The translations under genes were made by a program, and so were the position numbers. From positions 1 through 13,685 of the forward strand of contig CAAEIR010000022.1 of assembly GCA_900756035.1 (NCBI GenBank): DNA of 13,685 nt, given 5' to 3'. The stretch comes from an uncultured Anaerostipes sp. Lineage in GTDB: Bacteria; Bacillota; Clostridia; Lachnospirales; Lachnospiraceae. The notes beneath the pieces are model-generated. The model was not told the DNA's origin. It did no database searches and saw nothing but the letters and a program-made list of their open reading frames with translations. Below, one piece after another: positions 1-6,147 of the stretch (positions within the stretch are counted from its first letter, which is position 1; each line of letters starts with the position of its first letter).

Positions 1-40
1 GTTTGGAAGGATTTTCGGGATACAAAGTATATTTCAACAA

Positions 41-47
41 AAAGGAG
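41..47 (+). promoter_or_regulatory. Ribosome binding site of the small secreted peptide gene
   Basis: AAGGAGG lies about ten bases before the ATG at 58. This strong Shine-Dalgarno sequence supports both the start choice and the reality of the short gene. No promoter can be recognised in the few bases available to its left, so the promoter is either outside the window or shared with an upstream gene. Confidence 0.75.
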
Positions 48-57
48 GCAAAACAAC

Positions 58-288
58 ATGAAACATTTAACTAAATTTTCTATATTATTGTTTCTTATTC
101 TTTGCTTTTCTGCAACATCTGTTATTGCTGCAGAGCCATCAAATTCTGCGACACCAACGGCAGTCTCAGAAGCTGAAACCAGAAGCGATGTCATCGTCTG
201 GCGTTATAAAACAATAAACGGGAAACTTTATAAAAGAAAATATAATACTTCCACCAAAAAATGGATTGGTGACTGGATTCCCGCTTAA
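58..288 (+). CDS. Small secreted aromatic-rich peptide, function unknown
   Basis: A 76-residue protein. Residues 1-25 are a typical Sec signal peptide: a basic start (MKHLTK), a hydrophobic core SILLFLILCFSATSVI, and a likely cleavage near AA at 24-25. There is no proper lipobox around C16, so a lipoprotein is unlikely. A Ser/Thr/Ala linker (about 28-43) follows. The C-terminal block at 45-76 is rich in Trp, Tyr and Lys (W48, Y50, Y58, Y62, W69, W73), with the pattern WRYKxxNGKLYKRKYN then KKWIGDW. The mature product would be about 50 residues, basic and exported. The strong ribosome binding site and the terminator at 334-373 indicate a real gene. I do not recognise an assigned function. The GKLYKRxYN and WIGDW segments look conserved in style, and the product could bind the cell surface or a glycan, but that is a guess. 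It is convergent with the arylsulfotransferase gene, so the two are not co-transcribed. Confidence 0.75.
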   Translation: MKHLTKFSILLFLILCFSATSVIAAEPSNSATPTAVSEAETRSDVIVWRYKTINGKLYKRKYNTSTKKWIGDWIPA

Positions 289-333
289 TTACTAGTATTT
301 TATCCTGAAAATTTTAACTATAAAACAAAAACA

Positions 334-373
334 GGGACATCAATGATTCTATATCATTGATGTCCCGATTTTT
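334..373. terminator. Bidirectional intrinsic terminator between convergent genes
   Basis: A perfect 13-base inverted repeat (GGGACATCAATGA at 334-346, TCATTGATGTCCC at 354-366) encloses a 7-base loop. On the plus strand it is followed by GATTTTT. On the minus strand it is followed by TGTTTTTGTTTT. It therefore can end the small plus-strand gene and the minus-strand arylsulfotransferase gene. Confidence 0.9.
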
Positions 374-403
374 ATAATAGCAATAAGCCAAAATCCGGTT
401 GTC

Positions 404-2101
404 TTATTTATCCGCAAAAAACATTCCCTGGAAATCATACTTCATCACTCGATATGAGTACTTATCTGCCTCATAGACAAAGGATTTTATGAGTTTTCCA
501 TCTTTATCATACTCACCGAAAGTTTTGCTCATACCACTGCTAAACGGAATATTTCCGCCCAGATGCTGAACGCTGCTTACGATGGATGAGTATGGCAGTG
601 TAAACTGCTTTGCAAGTTTATAAGTTCTTGTTTTCTCATCTACCAGGAATTTCGAATAATAAGAAGTTCCATTCTTAAAGCTTCCTACATTCGGATACAT
701 TCCCCAGTCAAAACTTGGAATAGAAGTTGCTCTTCCATAATAATTATTAAACATATAGAGATAATACTGGCCTTCCGGCAAGGAATCATCGTGCTCTACG
801 GTAATCGTATGCTGTCCGGCATTTGCAATAAGATCTCCTTCTCGCTTCAACTGATATTTTGCAGTCTCTGTTCCATTATAAATGGTTCCTCGGTGAATAA
901 TATAATCTAGCTCCGGTTTTGTGTAAATATTTTTAATTTTTAAGATTGCACTCTGTTCCCGGCTGCTCAAAACCAGACTATCATCGTCCACCAGATCAAA
1001 AGAATTCAGATGAATCCAGTCCAGTTCCGTTCCGCCATAGGTATTCTTTCCTCCTTTTCTCTGAACTGCAAGCTGTCTCATCAACGGCAGCATTTCCTCA
1101 CAGTCAAATAGAATAGAGGTTTTTCCTGTTTTTACATCAACCTGAATGATCGTATCTTCGATTGTATCTTTCTTCAGATCATTAACCAGGCAGAGAATTT
1201 TATTATGCTTTTCATCATACATAAAATCATGATGGAATTCATAATCCCCCACATCAATGGTTCTTGTCACGCGTCCGAGACGATTGGTAAAGGCAATTTT
1301 ATTAAAATCATAAGAGTACACCATCTGATCGTCAATAAATAAAAATCGGTCGGTGCGATATTTATTCAGAGGCATCCTTCCTCTGGCAACGCCATTATTA
1401 TCATACAAATAAATATTGGAAACATCTGCCTTATCATGTCCGAAAAGTGCGAAAATTCCATCGGTCATCTTCACTTTGCTGTCACCGGTATTTTTACTGA
1501 GAATTGCCGGTATTTCTTCATCCTTTGACATGTTCACATAAAAATGTGTTTTTCCTACAGCTCGGTCATCCTCGTTAAAGAATTCTAAGGTTACCTTATT
1601 TTTTGCTCCCGGCACCAGACCTATAATTTCGTATTCATGGTTTTTTACATATTTGTCACCGGACAGTGTCTTTAATTGATGTTTATAGGTGCTTGCTCCT
1701 GCTTCCTTTGCCTCAATGGTACATACGGCATAAGAGGCGCGATCTGTCTGTGCATAATAGTAAAGCGATGTGGTATTCGTTCCATAAGCATTTAAAACAA
1801 CCAATGGTTTATCAAAACTATATTTCTTGTCTTTTTTCCACTTTTTAATCTGTGTATCACTTTCTTTTTGGTAAGCTTCTGTAAAAATATCCTGTTCTTT
1901 ATGGGTGACTGTTTCCGGAGTTACCGAAATCTCTTTTTGCTTCACACTTTTGAAAAATTGCTCTTCCTTATAGTGACCATAAGCTTTCACTCCCCAAAAA
2001 GATACAACGGCAATCAGAACTACAAAAAACAAAAGAATTTTCACCTGTCTTTTGCGCTTTTTTTGCCGCTCTCCTTCCACAATATCTTTTACATTTGTCA
2101 T
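404..2101 (-). CDS. assT: Membrane-anchored arylsulfate sulfotransferase (AssT family)
   Basis: Predicted to move a sulfate group from a phenolic sulfate ester to another phenol, without PAPS, outside the membrane. The protein has 565 residues. A basic stretch (ERQKKRKRQVK) and one hydrophobic segment at about 20-40 form an uncleaved signal anchor. A variable beta-rich N-terminal region runs to about residue 205, and the propeller-type sulfotransferase domain fills the rest. The family's catalytic motifs are visible in order: EFHHD (H290/H291), DWIHLNS (H364), SSREQSA (R381) and GQH (H431). H431 corresponds by motif to the transiently sulfated histidine of the E. coli enzyme. The longer reading frame begins at an ATG at 2114-2116 that lies on the GGAGG sequence itself. 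The ATG at 2099-2101, eight bases past GGAGG, is therefore the better start. No Dsb-type partner gene is nearby, and the cysteine pair of the E. coli enzyme is not evident. The gene has its own promoter and is separated from pheT by a terminator. Confidence 0.88.
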   Translation of the reverse strand: MTNVKDIVEGERQKKRKRQVKILLFFVVLIAVVSFWGVKAYGHYKEEQFFKSVKQKEISVTPETVTHKEQDIFTEAYQKESDTQIKKWKKDKKYSFDKPLVVLNAYGTNTTSLYYYAQTDRASYAVCTIEAKEAGASTYKHQLKTLSGDKYVKNHEYEIIGLVPGAKNKVTLEFFNEDDRAVGKTHFYVNMSKDEEIPAILSKNTGDSKVKMTDGIFALFGHDKADVSNIYLYDNNGVARGRMPLNKYRTDRFLFIDDQMVYSYDFNKIAFTNRLGRVTRTIDVGDYEFHHDFMYDEKHNKILCLVNDLKKDTIEDTIIQVDVKTGKTSILFDCEEMLPLMRQLAVQRKGGKNTYGGTELDWIHLNSFDLVDDDSLVLSSREQSAILKIKNIYTKPELDYIIHRGTIYNGTETAKYQLKREGDLIANAGQHTITVEHDDSLPEGQYYLYMFNNYYGRATSIPSFDWGMYPNVGSFKNGTSYYSKFLVDEKTRTYKLAKQFTLPYSSIVSSVQHLGGNIPFSSGMSKTFGEYDKDGKLIKSFVYEADKYSYRVMKYDFQGMFFADK

Positions 2102-2133
2102 TTTTTTATCCTCCATTAAGTAATCTTTGTAAT

Positions 2134-2162
2134 ATTATGTCACATTTTCGTAATATTTGCAA
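2134..2162 (-). promoter_or_regulatory. Promoter of the arylsulfotransferase gene
   Basis: On the minus strand, TTGCAA (2157-2162) is followed after 17 bases by CATAAT (2134-2139), a good sigma-A type pair. The expected start is near 2127, giving a short leader of about 25 bases before the ATG at 2101. The promoter abuts the pheT terminator, so this gene appears to be its own unit. Confidence 0.7.
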
Positions 2163-2170
2163 CCATTTTG

Positions 2171-2210
2171 AAAAAAAGAGGAAATACCATAAATAGTATT
2201 TCCTCTTTTT
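2171..2210. terminator. Terminator after pheT, symmetrical
   Basis: GAGGAAATAC (2178-2187) pairs with GTATTTCCTC (2196-2205) across an 8-base loop. The hairpin is flanked by A-run 2171-2177 and T-run 2206-2210, so it reads as a hairpin plus T-tract in both directions. On the minus strand it ends the pheST transcript. Confidence 0.9.
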
Positions 2211-2228
2211 CCCTATTTAATCACTTCT

Positions 2229-4649
2229 CTATGCTCGAAGTTCAATCCCCAGATTCTGAAGTTCTTTTAAAATCTTATCTACAATTTGGGATACCTCTGC
2301 CTCTTCCAGCGTCCGGTCTTTGGCACGGAATGTAAGAGAGTATGCTACTGATTTATATCCCTCTTCAATCTGATTTCCCTCATATACATCAAAGAGTTCA
2401 TAGGATTCCAGAAGCTTTCCTCCTTTTTCCCGGAAGATTTTCTCCAGCTGTCCAACAAAGATTTCTTTCTTCACAACCATACTTAAGTCTCGTTTCATCG
2501 CCGGGAATTTTGCAACACCTTCATATTTTCGATCAAAGGTTGCTTTTTCAACGAGAACCGGCATATCGATTACTGCAACATAAACTTCGCCTTTCATGCT
2601 GTAGTTATCCATGACTTCCGGATGAACCTGTCCGATATATGCAACGCTTTCTCCATTTAAAGATACATTTGCCTGACGTCCAGGGTGCAGGAACGGATAC
2701 TCTGTCGTCGGCGCATACTCAGACATTCCCTTTAATCCAAGAGCGCTCATAATATCTTCCAAAACACCTTTTAATGTAAAGAAGTCACAATCTCCGTACA
2801 TTCCCAGTGTCATCTGCATTCTCTCATCCGGCAGTTTTTCAAGCGGAAGTGCTTCTGGTATATAAATATTTCCAAACTCATACAGTCTGACATTTGTATT
2901 TCGATGTGCCAGATTAGATGATAATGAGGTCAGCATTCCATTAAGAGAGATGGTTCTCATAACACTGAAATCTTCTCCTAACGGGTTGGAAATCTCTATT
3001 GCCTGACGTTCTTTCGCATCTTTTGAAAGCAGCAATTTATCAAAAACTTTCGGACTTTCAAAAGAATAAGACATTCCACCGGAAAATCCATTCTGTTCTG
3101 CAACATCCCGGCACACATCCTCTACACGGATTTTAAACGGTTTCTTACCGGCAGTTGCCTCACCTCTTGGCAATGTTACCGGAATATTATCATATCCGAA
3201 GAATCTGGCTACTTCTTCTGCCAAATCTGCCATACAGCGAAGATCCTGACGAAAACTTGGAATTAACAGTTCATTACTTGCTTCTTCATAAACCAGACCA
3301 AGACGATGGAAGTAGGTTAAAATTTCTTCTTTTGGAACATTCGTTCCAAGAAGAGCATTCATTTTATCAACTTCCAGAGGAAGACGTACTTCTTCTGCCG
3401 GATGAGGATAAACATCGACAGCCCCTCCAACAACTTCTCCTGCTCCTAATTCTTCGATTAACTGGCACGCCCGATTCATAGCCGCCATTGCATTTTCAGG
3501 GTCCAATCCCTTTTCAAATTTACCGGACGCATCGGTTCTCAGTCCGATTTTTTTGGCAGACAGACGAATATTGGTTCCGTCAAAACAAGCAGCCTCAAAC
3601 AGTAATGTCTTAATATCATCTGTTACCATGGAGTTTTCACCTCCCATGATACCTGCAATTCCGATTTCTTTTTCTCCATCACAGATCATCAGTACAGAGT
3701 CATCCATGATTCGTTCCTCTCCGTCCAGAGTCACAAATTTATCATCTTTTTTTGCCCGGCGCACAATAATCTCACGGTTGGCAATCGTGTCCAGATCATA
3801 TGCATGCATTGGCTGTCCGTATTCTTCCATCACATAGTTTGTGATATCCACCAGATTATTAATCGGACGGATTCCCATAGCAGATAATCTTCTCTGCATC
3901 CATTCCGGAGATGGAGCCAGCTTGATATTTTTTACAACTCTGGCCGTATATCTTGGACACAGCTCTTCATCTTCTACGGTCACTTTAATATAATCATTGA
4001 CATCCTCGTCATTTCCAGTGGCAGTTACCACCGGAGGATAGAAATCTTTGCGGAAAGTTGCCGCAGCTTCTCTTGCCATTCCCACCATGCTGAAACAATC
4101 TACACGATTGGATGTGATCTCGAATTCCACCACTGCATCCCTAAGTCCAAGCGCCTCTACTGCATCATCTCCCGGATTTACATCTTTCTCAAAAATATAA
4201 ATTCCGTTTTCCGGTGCTTCCGGATACAGATCTCTGGTACTTCCGAGTTCCTCAATCGAACACATCATACCAAATGATTCTACTCCGCGCAGTTTTCCTT
4301 TTTTAATTTTAATTCCGTTTTCCGGATTCTTTCCGCCGTCATGTCCACCGGCAACACGCCCGCCGTCTAACACAACAGGAACCAGATCTCCCTCTGATAC
4401 ATTTGTTGCTCCGGTCACGATCTGAATAGTTTCTGCTCCGACATTTACCTGACAGATAATCAGTTTATCTGCATCCGGGTGCTTCTCAATTTTTTCAATC
4501 TTTCCGACAACAATCTTTTCCAGATTTTCATCTAATTTTTTATAACTTTCCATGTTAGAGCCGGATAAGGTCATCTTATCTGCATACTCTTCCACAGAAC
4601 AATCTAAATCCGGCACATATGCCTTGATCCATGAAATAGGTGTATCCAT
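2229..4649 (-). CDS. pheT: Phenylalanyl-tRNA synthetase beta subunit
   Basis: The beta subunit of the alpha2-beta2 cytoplasmic enzyme that charges tRNA-Phe with phenylalanine. It carries the tRNA-anticodon-type binding fold, the editing domain that removes mischarged tyrosine, and the C-terminal tRNA-binding domain. At 806 residues it is of normal bacterial length. The start MDTPISWIKAYVPDLD is typical. An EMAP/OB-type tRNA-binding domain lies at about 40-150 (KHPDADKLIICQVNVG). The B3/B4 editing region follows (about 210-390, with NRVDCFSMVGMAREAAA just before and GIMGGENSMV inside), then a B5 domain at about 400-475 and a catalytic-like core. The ferredoxin-fold anticodon-binding domain occupies the last 95 residues (FPAMKRDLSMVV). 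AAAGGAGA stands just before the ATG. It sits 26 bases downstream of pheS and is co-transcribed with it under T-box control. Confidence 0.98.
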   Translation of the reverse strand: MDTPISWIKAYVPDLDCSVEEYADKMTLSGSNMESYKKLDENLEKIVVGKIEKIEKHPDADKLIICQVNVGAETIQIVTGATNVSEGDLVPVVLDGGRVAGGHDGGKNPENGIKIKKGKLRGVESFGMMCSIEELGSTRDLYPEAPENGIYIFEKDVNPGDDAVEALGLRDAVVEFEITSNRVDCFSMVGMAREAAATFRKDFYPPVVTATGNDEDVNDYIKVTVEDEELCPRYTARVVKNIKLAPSPEWMQRRLSAMGIRPINNLVDITNYVMEEYGQPMHAYDLDTIANREIIVRRAKKDDKFVTLDGEERIMDDSVLMICDGEKEIGIAGIMGGENSMVTDDIKTLLFEAACFDGTNIRLSAKKIGLRTDASGKFEKGLDPENAMAAMNRACQLIEELGAGEVVGGAVDVYPHPAEEVRLPLEVDKMNALLGTNVPKEEILTYFHRLGLVYEEASNELLIPSFRQDLRCMADLAEEVARFFGYDNIPVTLPRGEATAGKKPFKIRVEDVCRDVAEQNGFSGGMSYSFESPKVFDKLLLSKDAKERQAIEISNPLGEDFSVMRTISLNGMLTSLSSNLAHRNTNVRLYEFGNIYIPEALPLEKLPDERMQMTLGMYGDCDFFTLKGVLEDIMSALGLKGMSEYAPTTEYPFLHPGRQANVSLNGESVAYIGQVHPEVMDNYSMKGEVYVAVIDMPVLVEKATFDRKYEGVAKFPAMKRDLSMVVKKEIFVGQLEKIFREKGGKLLESYELFDVYEGNQIEEGYKSVAYSLTFRAKDRTLEEAEVSQIVDKILKELQNLGIELRA

Positions 4650-4675
4650 CTTTTTTTCTCCTTTAAATTTTCTTT

Positions 4676-5695
4676 CTAGAACTGTGATAAGAATCTCTTA
4701 TCATTCTCATATAATAAACGCATATCGTCGATTTCGTATTTCAAAAGCGCTACTCGCTCAAGACCGATTCCAAACGCAAATCCTGAATAAACTTCCGGAT
4801 CAATTCCGCACATCTCCAGTACGTGAGGATGTACCATTCCGCATCCGAGAATCTCAATCCATCCGCTTCCGCCACACATACGGCATCCTTTTCCACCACA
4901 CTTAAAGCAGGTTACATCTACTTCTGCACTTGGCTCTGTAAATGGGAAATGATGCGGACGGAATTTTACTTTTGTATCCGGTCCGAAGAACTCTGACGCA
5001 AACTGCTGAAGCGTTCCCTTGAGATCTGCAAAGGTAATTCCTTTGTCAACAACTAATCCTTCTACCTGATGGAAAGACGGAGAATGTGTAGCGTCTACCT
5101 CATCAGAACGGAATACTCTTCCCGGTGCGATCATACGAATCGGCATCTGTCCAGTCTCCATAATACGTGCCTGAACCGGTGATGTCTGAGTTCTCAAAAG
5201 AATTTCTTTGTTAATATAGAAAGTGTCCTGCTCGTCTTTTGCCGGGTGATTTTCCGGAATATTTAATAACTCAAAGTTATATTTATCATATTCCACTTCC
5301 GGTCCTTCTACAACCTCATATCCCATACCGATGAATACACGTTCCAGATCATCCAGCGCAATCTGATTTGGATGACGATGACCTTTCTCATGAGTCTTTC
5401 CCGGAAGTGTGACATCGATAACTTCTTTCTTCATCTTTTCTTCACGGATTTTTTTCTTTAATACGGTCATTTCTTCTTCCAGCGCTTTTTCAATTACGGT
5501 CCTGGTTTCATTGACCATCTGACCAACCATCGGACGCTCTTCTTTCGCAACATCCTTCATTCCTTTTAATACCTGGGTCAGTTCACCTTTTTTACCAAGC
5601 ACAGCCACACGAATTCCGTTCAGGGCATCCAGGGCATCAGCCTGTTTGATTTTTTCCAAGGCATCCTGCTTAATTGCCTCTAATCTCTCTTTCAT
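4676..5695 (-). CDS. pheS: Phenylalanyl-tRNA synthetase alpha subunit
   Basis: The catalytic subunit of phenylalanyl-tRNA synthetase, a class II enzyme. Its 339 residues match the family. An N-terminal coiled coil (about 1-90) contacts tRNA. The class II core starts at THEKGHRHPNQ (101-111), has motif 2 around PGRVFRSDEVDATHSPSFHQ (191-210), and ends with motif 3 GFAFGIGLERVALLKY (305-320). Residues 263-274 hold four cysteines as C-x2-C-x4-C-x2-C (TCFKCGGKGCRMCGG), a pattern I associate with Firmicutes PheS and which could bind zinc. AAAGGAGA precedes the ATG at 5693-5695. It is the first gene of pheST, downstream of a T-box leader. Confidence 0.98.
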   Translation of the reverse strand: MKERLEAIKQDALEKIKQADALDALNGIRVAVLGKKGELTQVLKGMKDVAKEERPMVGQMVNETRTVIEKALEEEMTVLKKKIREEKMKKEVIDVTLPGKTHEKGHRHPNQIALDDLERVFIGMGYEVVEGPEVEYDKYNFELLNIPENHPAKDEQDTFYINKEILLRTQTSPVQARIMETGQMPIRMIAPGRVFRSDEVDATHSPSFHQVEGLVVDKGITFADLKGTLQQFASEFFGPDTKVKFRPHHFPFTEPSAEVDVTCFKCGGKGCRMCGGSGWIEILGCGMVHPHVLEMCGIDPEVYSGFAFGIGLERVALLKYEIDDMRLLYENDKRFLSQF

Positions 5696-5743
5696 TATCT
5701 TTCTCCTTTTATGATTAGATTTTTAACTTTGGCTTATCGCTTT

Positions 5744-5797
5744 GCGCGCCAGATGCAGACTGCGAAAGCAGTCATATTTCTTCTTGCATCTGGTCGC
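5744..5797. repeat. Nested (Y-shaped) inverted repeat in the pheS leader
   Basis: CCAGATGCA (5749-5757) pairs perfectly with TGCATCTGG (5785-5793). GCG (5746-5748) and CGC (5795-5797) extend the stem across a one-base bulge. Inside sits a second hairpin, GACTGC (5758-5763) with GCAGTC (5768-5773) and a GAAA loop on the plus strand, followed by an unpaired ATATTTCTTCT. The surrounding GC-rich ends differ from the AT-rich leader. It lies between the T-box terminator and the pheS ribosome binding site and has no coding content. It is probably a palindromic repeat unit, but whether copies exist elsewhere cannot be seen here. Confidence 0.7.
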
Positions 5798-5813
5798 ATC
5801 CTACGCGGAGCGG

Positions 5814-5860
5814 TTTTTTATACCATAGGAAGTTCAAAGAACTTCCTATGGTATAAAAAA
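5814..5860. repeat. Perfect 22-base inverted repeat adjoining the T-box terminator
   Basis: Two perfect 22-base arms (5814-5835 and 5839-5860) flank a 3-base loop. The arms run from six T through ATACCATAGGAAGTTC. The outer A-run at 5855-5860 is also the T-tract of the T-box terminator when read on the minus strand. In the direction of pheS transcription the hairpin is followed by A residues, so it is not itself a standard terminator. Together with the nested repeat at 5744-5797 it may form one inserted element. Confidence 0.8.
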
Positions 5861-5889
5861 GGAGCCCGTCCACAAAGGGACGAGCTCCT
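5855..5889 (-). terminator. T-box terminator hairpin
   Basis: On the minus strand GGAGCTCGTCC (5878-5888) pairs with GGACGGGCTCC (5861-5871), with one G-U wobble. An A-U pair can extend the stem, and six T follow (5855-5860). In the T-box mechanism this structure forms when charged tRNA is abundant and stops transcription before pheS. Uncharged tRNA stabilises the competing antiterminator. Confidence 0.9.
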
Positions 5890-6076
5890 GTATATACTCG
5901 CGATACCACCCTAATTCCCATGACAAAAATACTTTGCCCCGGGCACTTAAGTCTCTGCATAACGGGCAGAATCCGTTATCTCCTACTGATGTCATACATC
6001 TTGTTCAAAGATACAGCTACGGTGTGAAATTCGGAAGATTCTTCTTCTTACTGTGCACCATCAATGCTTTTAACAT
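5861..6076 (-). promoter_or_regulatory. T-box riboswitch controlling pheST
   Basis: The conserved T-box sequence AGGGTGGTATCGCGA is read on the minus strand at 5898-5912, directly before the terminator, which is the normal architecture. Upstream helices are visible. AACGG...CCGTT lies at 5961-5977 and TGCCCGGGGCA around 5935-5945. TGATG (6059-6063) can pair with CATCA (5987-5991) to close a stem I of about 77 bases. Since pheST follows, the ligand should be uncharged tRNA-Phe and the specifier UUC. A UUC followed by A occurs at 6026-6028, but I could not fold the specifier loop confidently, nor find the usual distal loop motifs. This region and the two repeats fill the 452-base gap between pheS and ptsG. 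Confidence 0.93.
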
Positions 6077-6083
6077 TCCTTAT

Positions 6084-6112
6084 TCTATAACACTTCTGCT
6101 TCTGCTGTCAAT
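6084..6112 (-). promoter_or_regulatory. Promoter of the pheST T-box leader
   Basis: On the minus strand a perfect TTGACA (6107-6112) is followed after 17 bases by TATAGA (6084-6089), placing the start near 6076. It lies only about 36 bases past the ptsG stop codon. No terminator hairpin with a T-tract was seen in between. Confidence 0.75.
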
Positions 6113-6147
6113 CGCTTTTTCTAAAATTTTACCATACCGCAATGATT

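Noticed and set aside
1..74. Possible 3' end of an upstream plus-strand gene; all three plus frames are open into or past base 58, ending at 61, 74 or running on in frame with the small peptide gene
   Set aside because: Only about 20 codons are visible in each frame and none can be recognised, so no frame can be preferred. The strong ribosome binding site at 41-47 supports the separate start at 58.
2102..2116. Longer arylsulfotransferase start MEDKK
   Set aside because: That ATG overlaps the GGAGG Shine-Dalgarno sequence and has no ribosome binding site of its own. The next ATG, eight bases past GGAGG, fits.
5814..5860. The perfect palindrome as a second intrinsic terminator for pheST or as a bidirectional terminator
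   Set aside because: On both strands the hairpin is preceded by T and followed by A, the opposite of an intrinsic terminator.
5711..5960. Short open frames on both strands in the pheS leader (about 62-67 codons), with similar translated stretches such as FYTIGSS and NFLWYKK
   Set aside because: The similarity between strands is simply the palindrome read both ways. The region is occupied by the T-box, its terminator and repeats, and no ribosome binding site is convincing.
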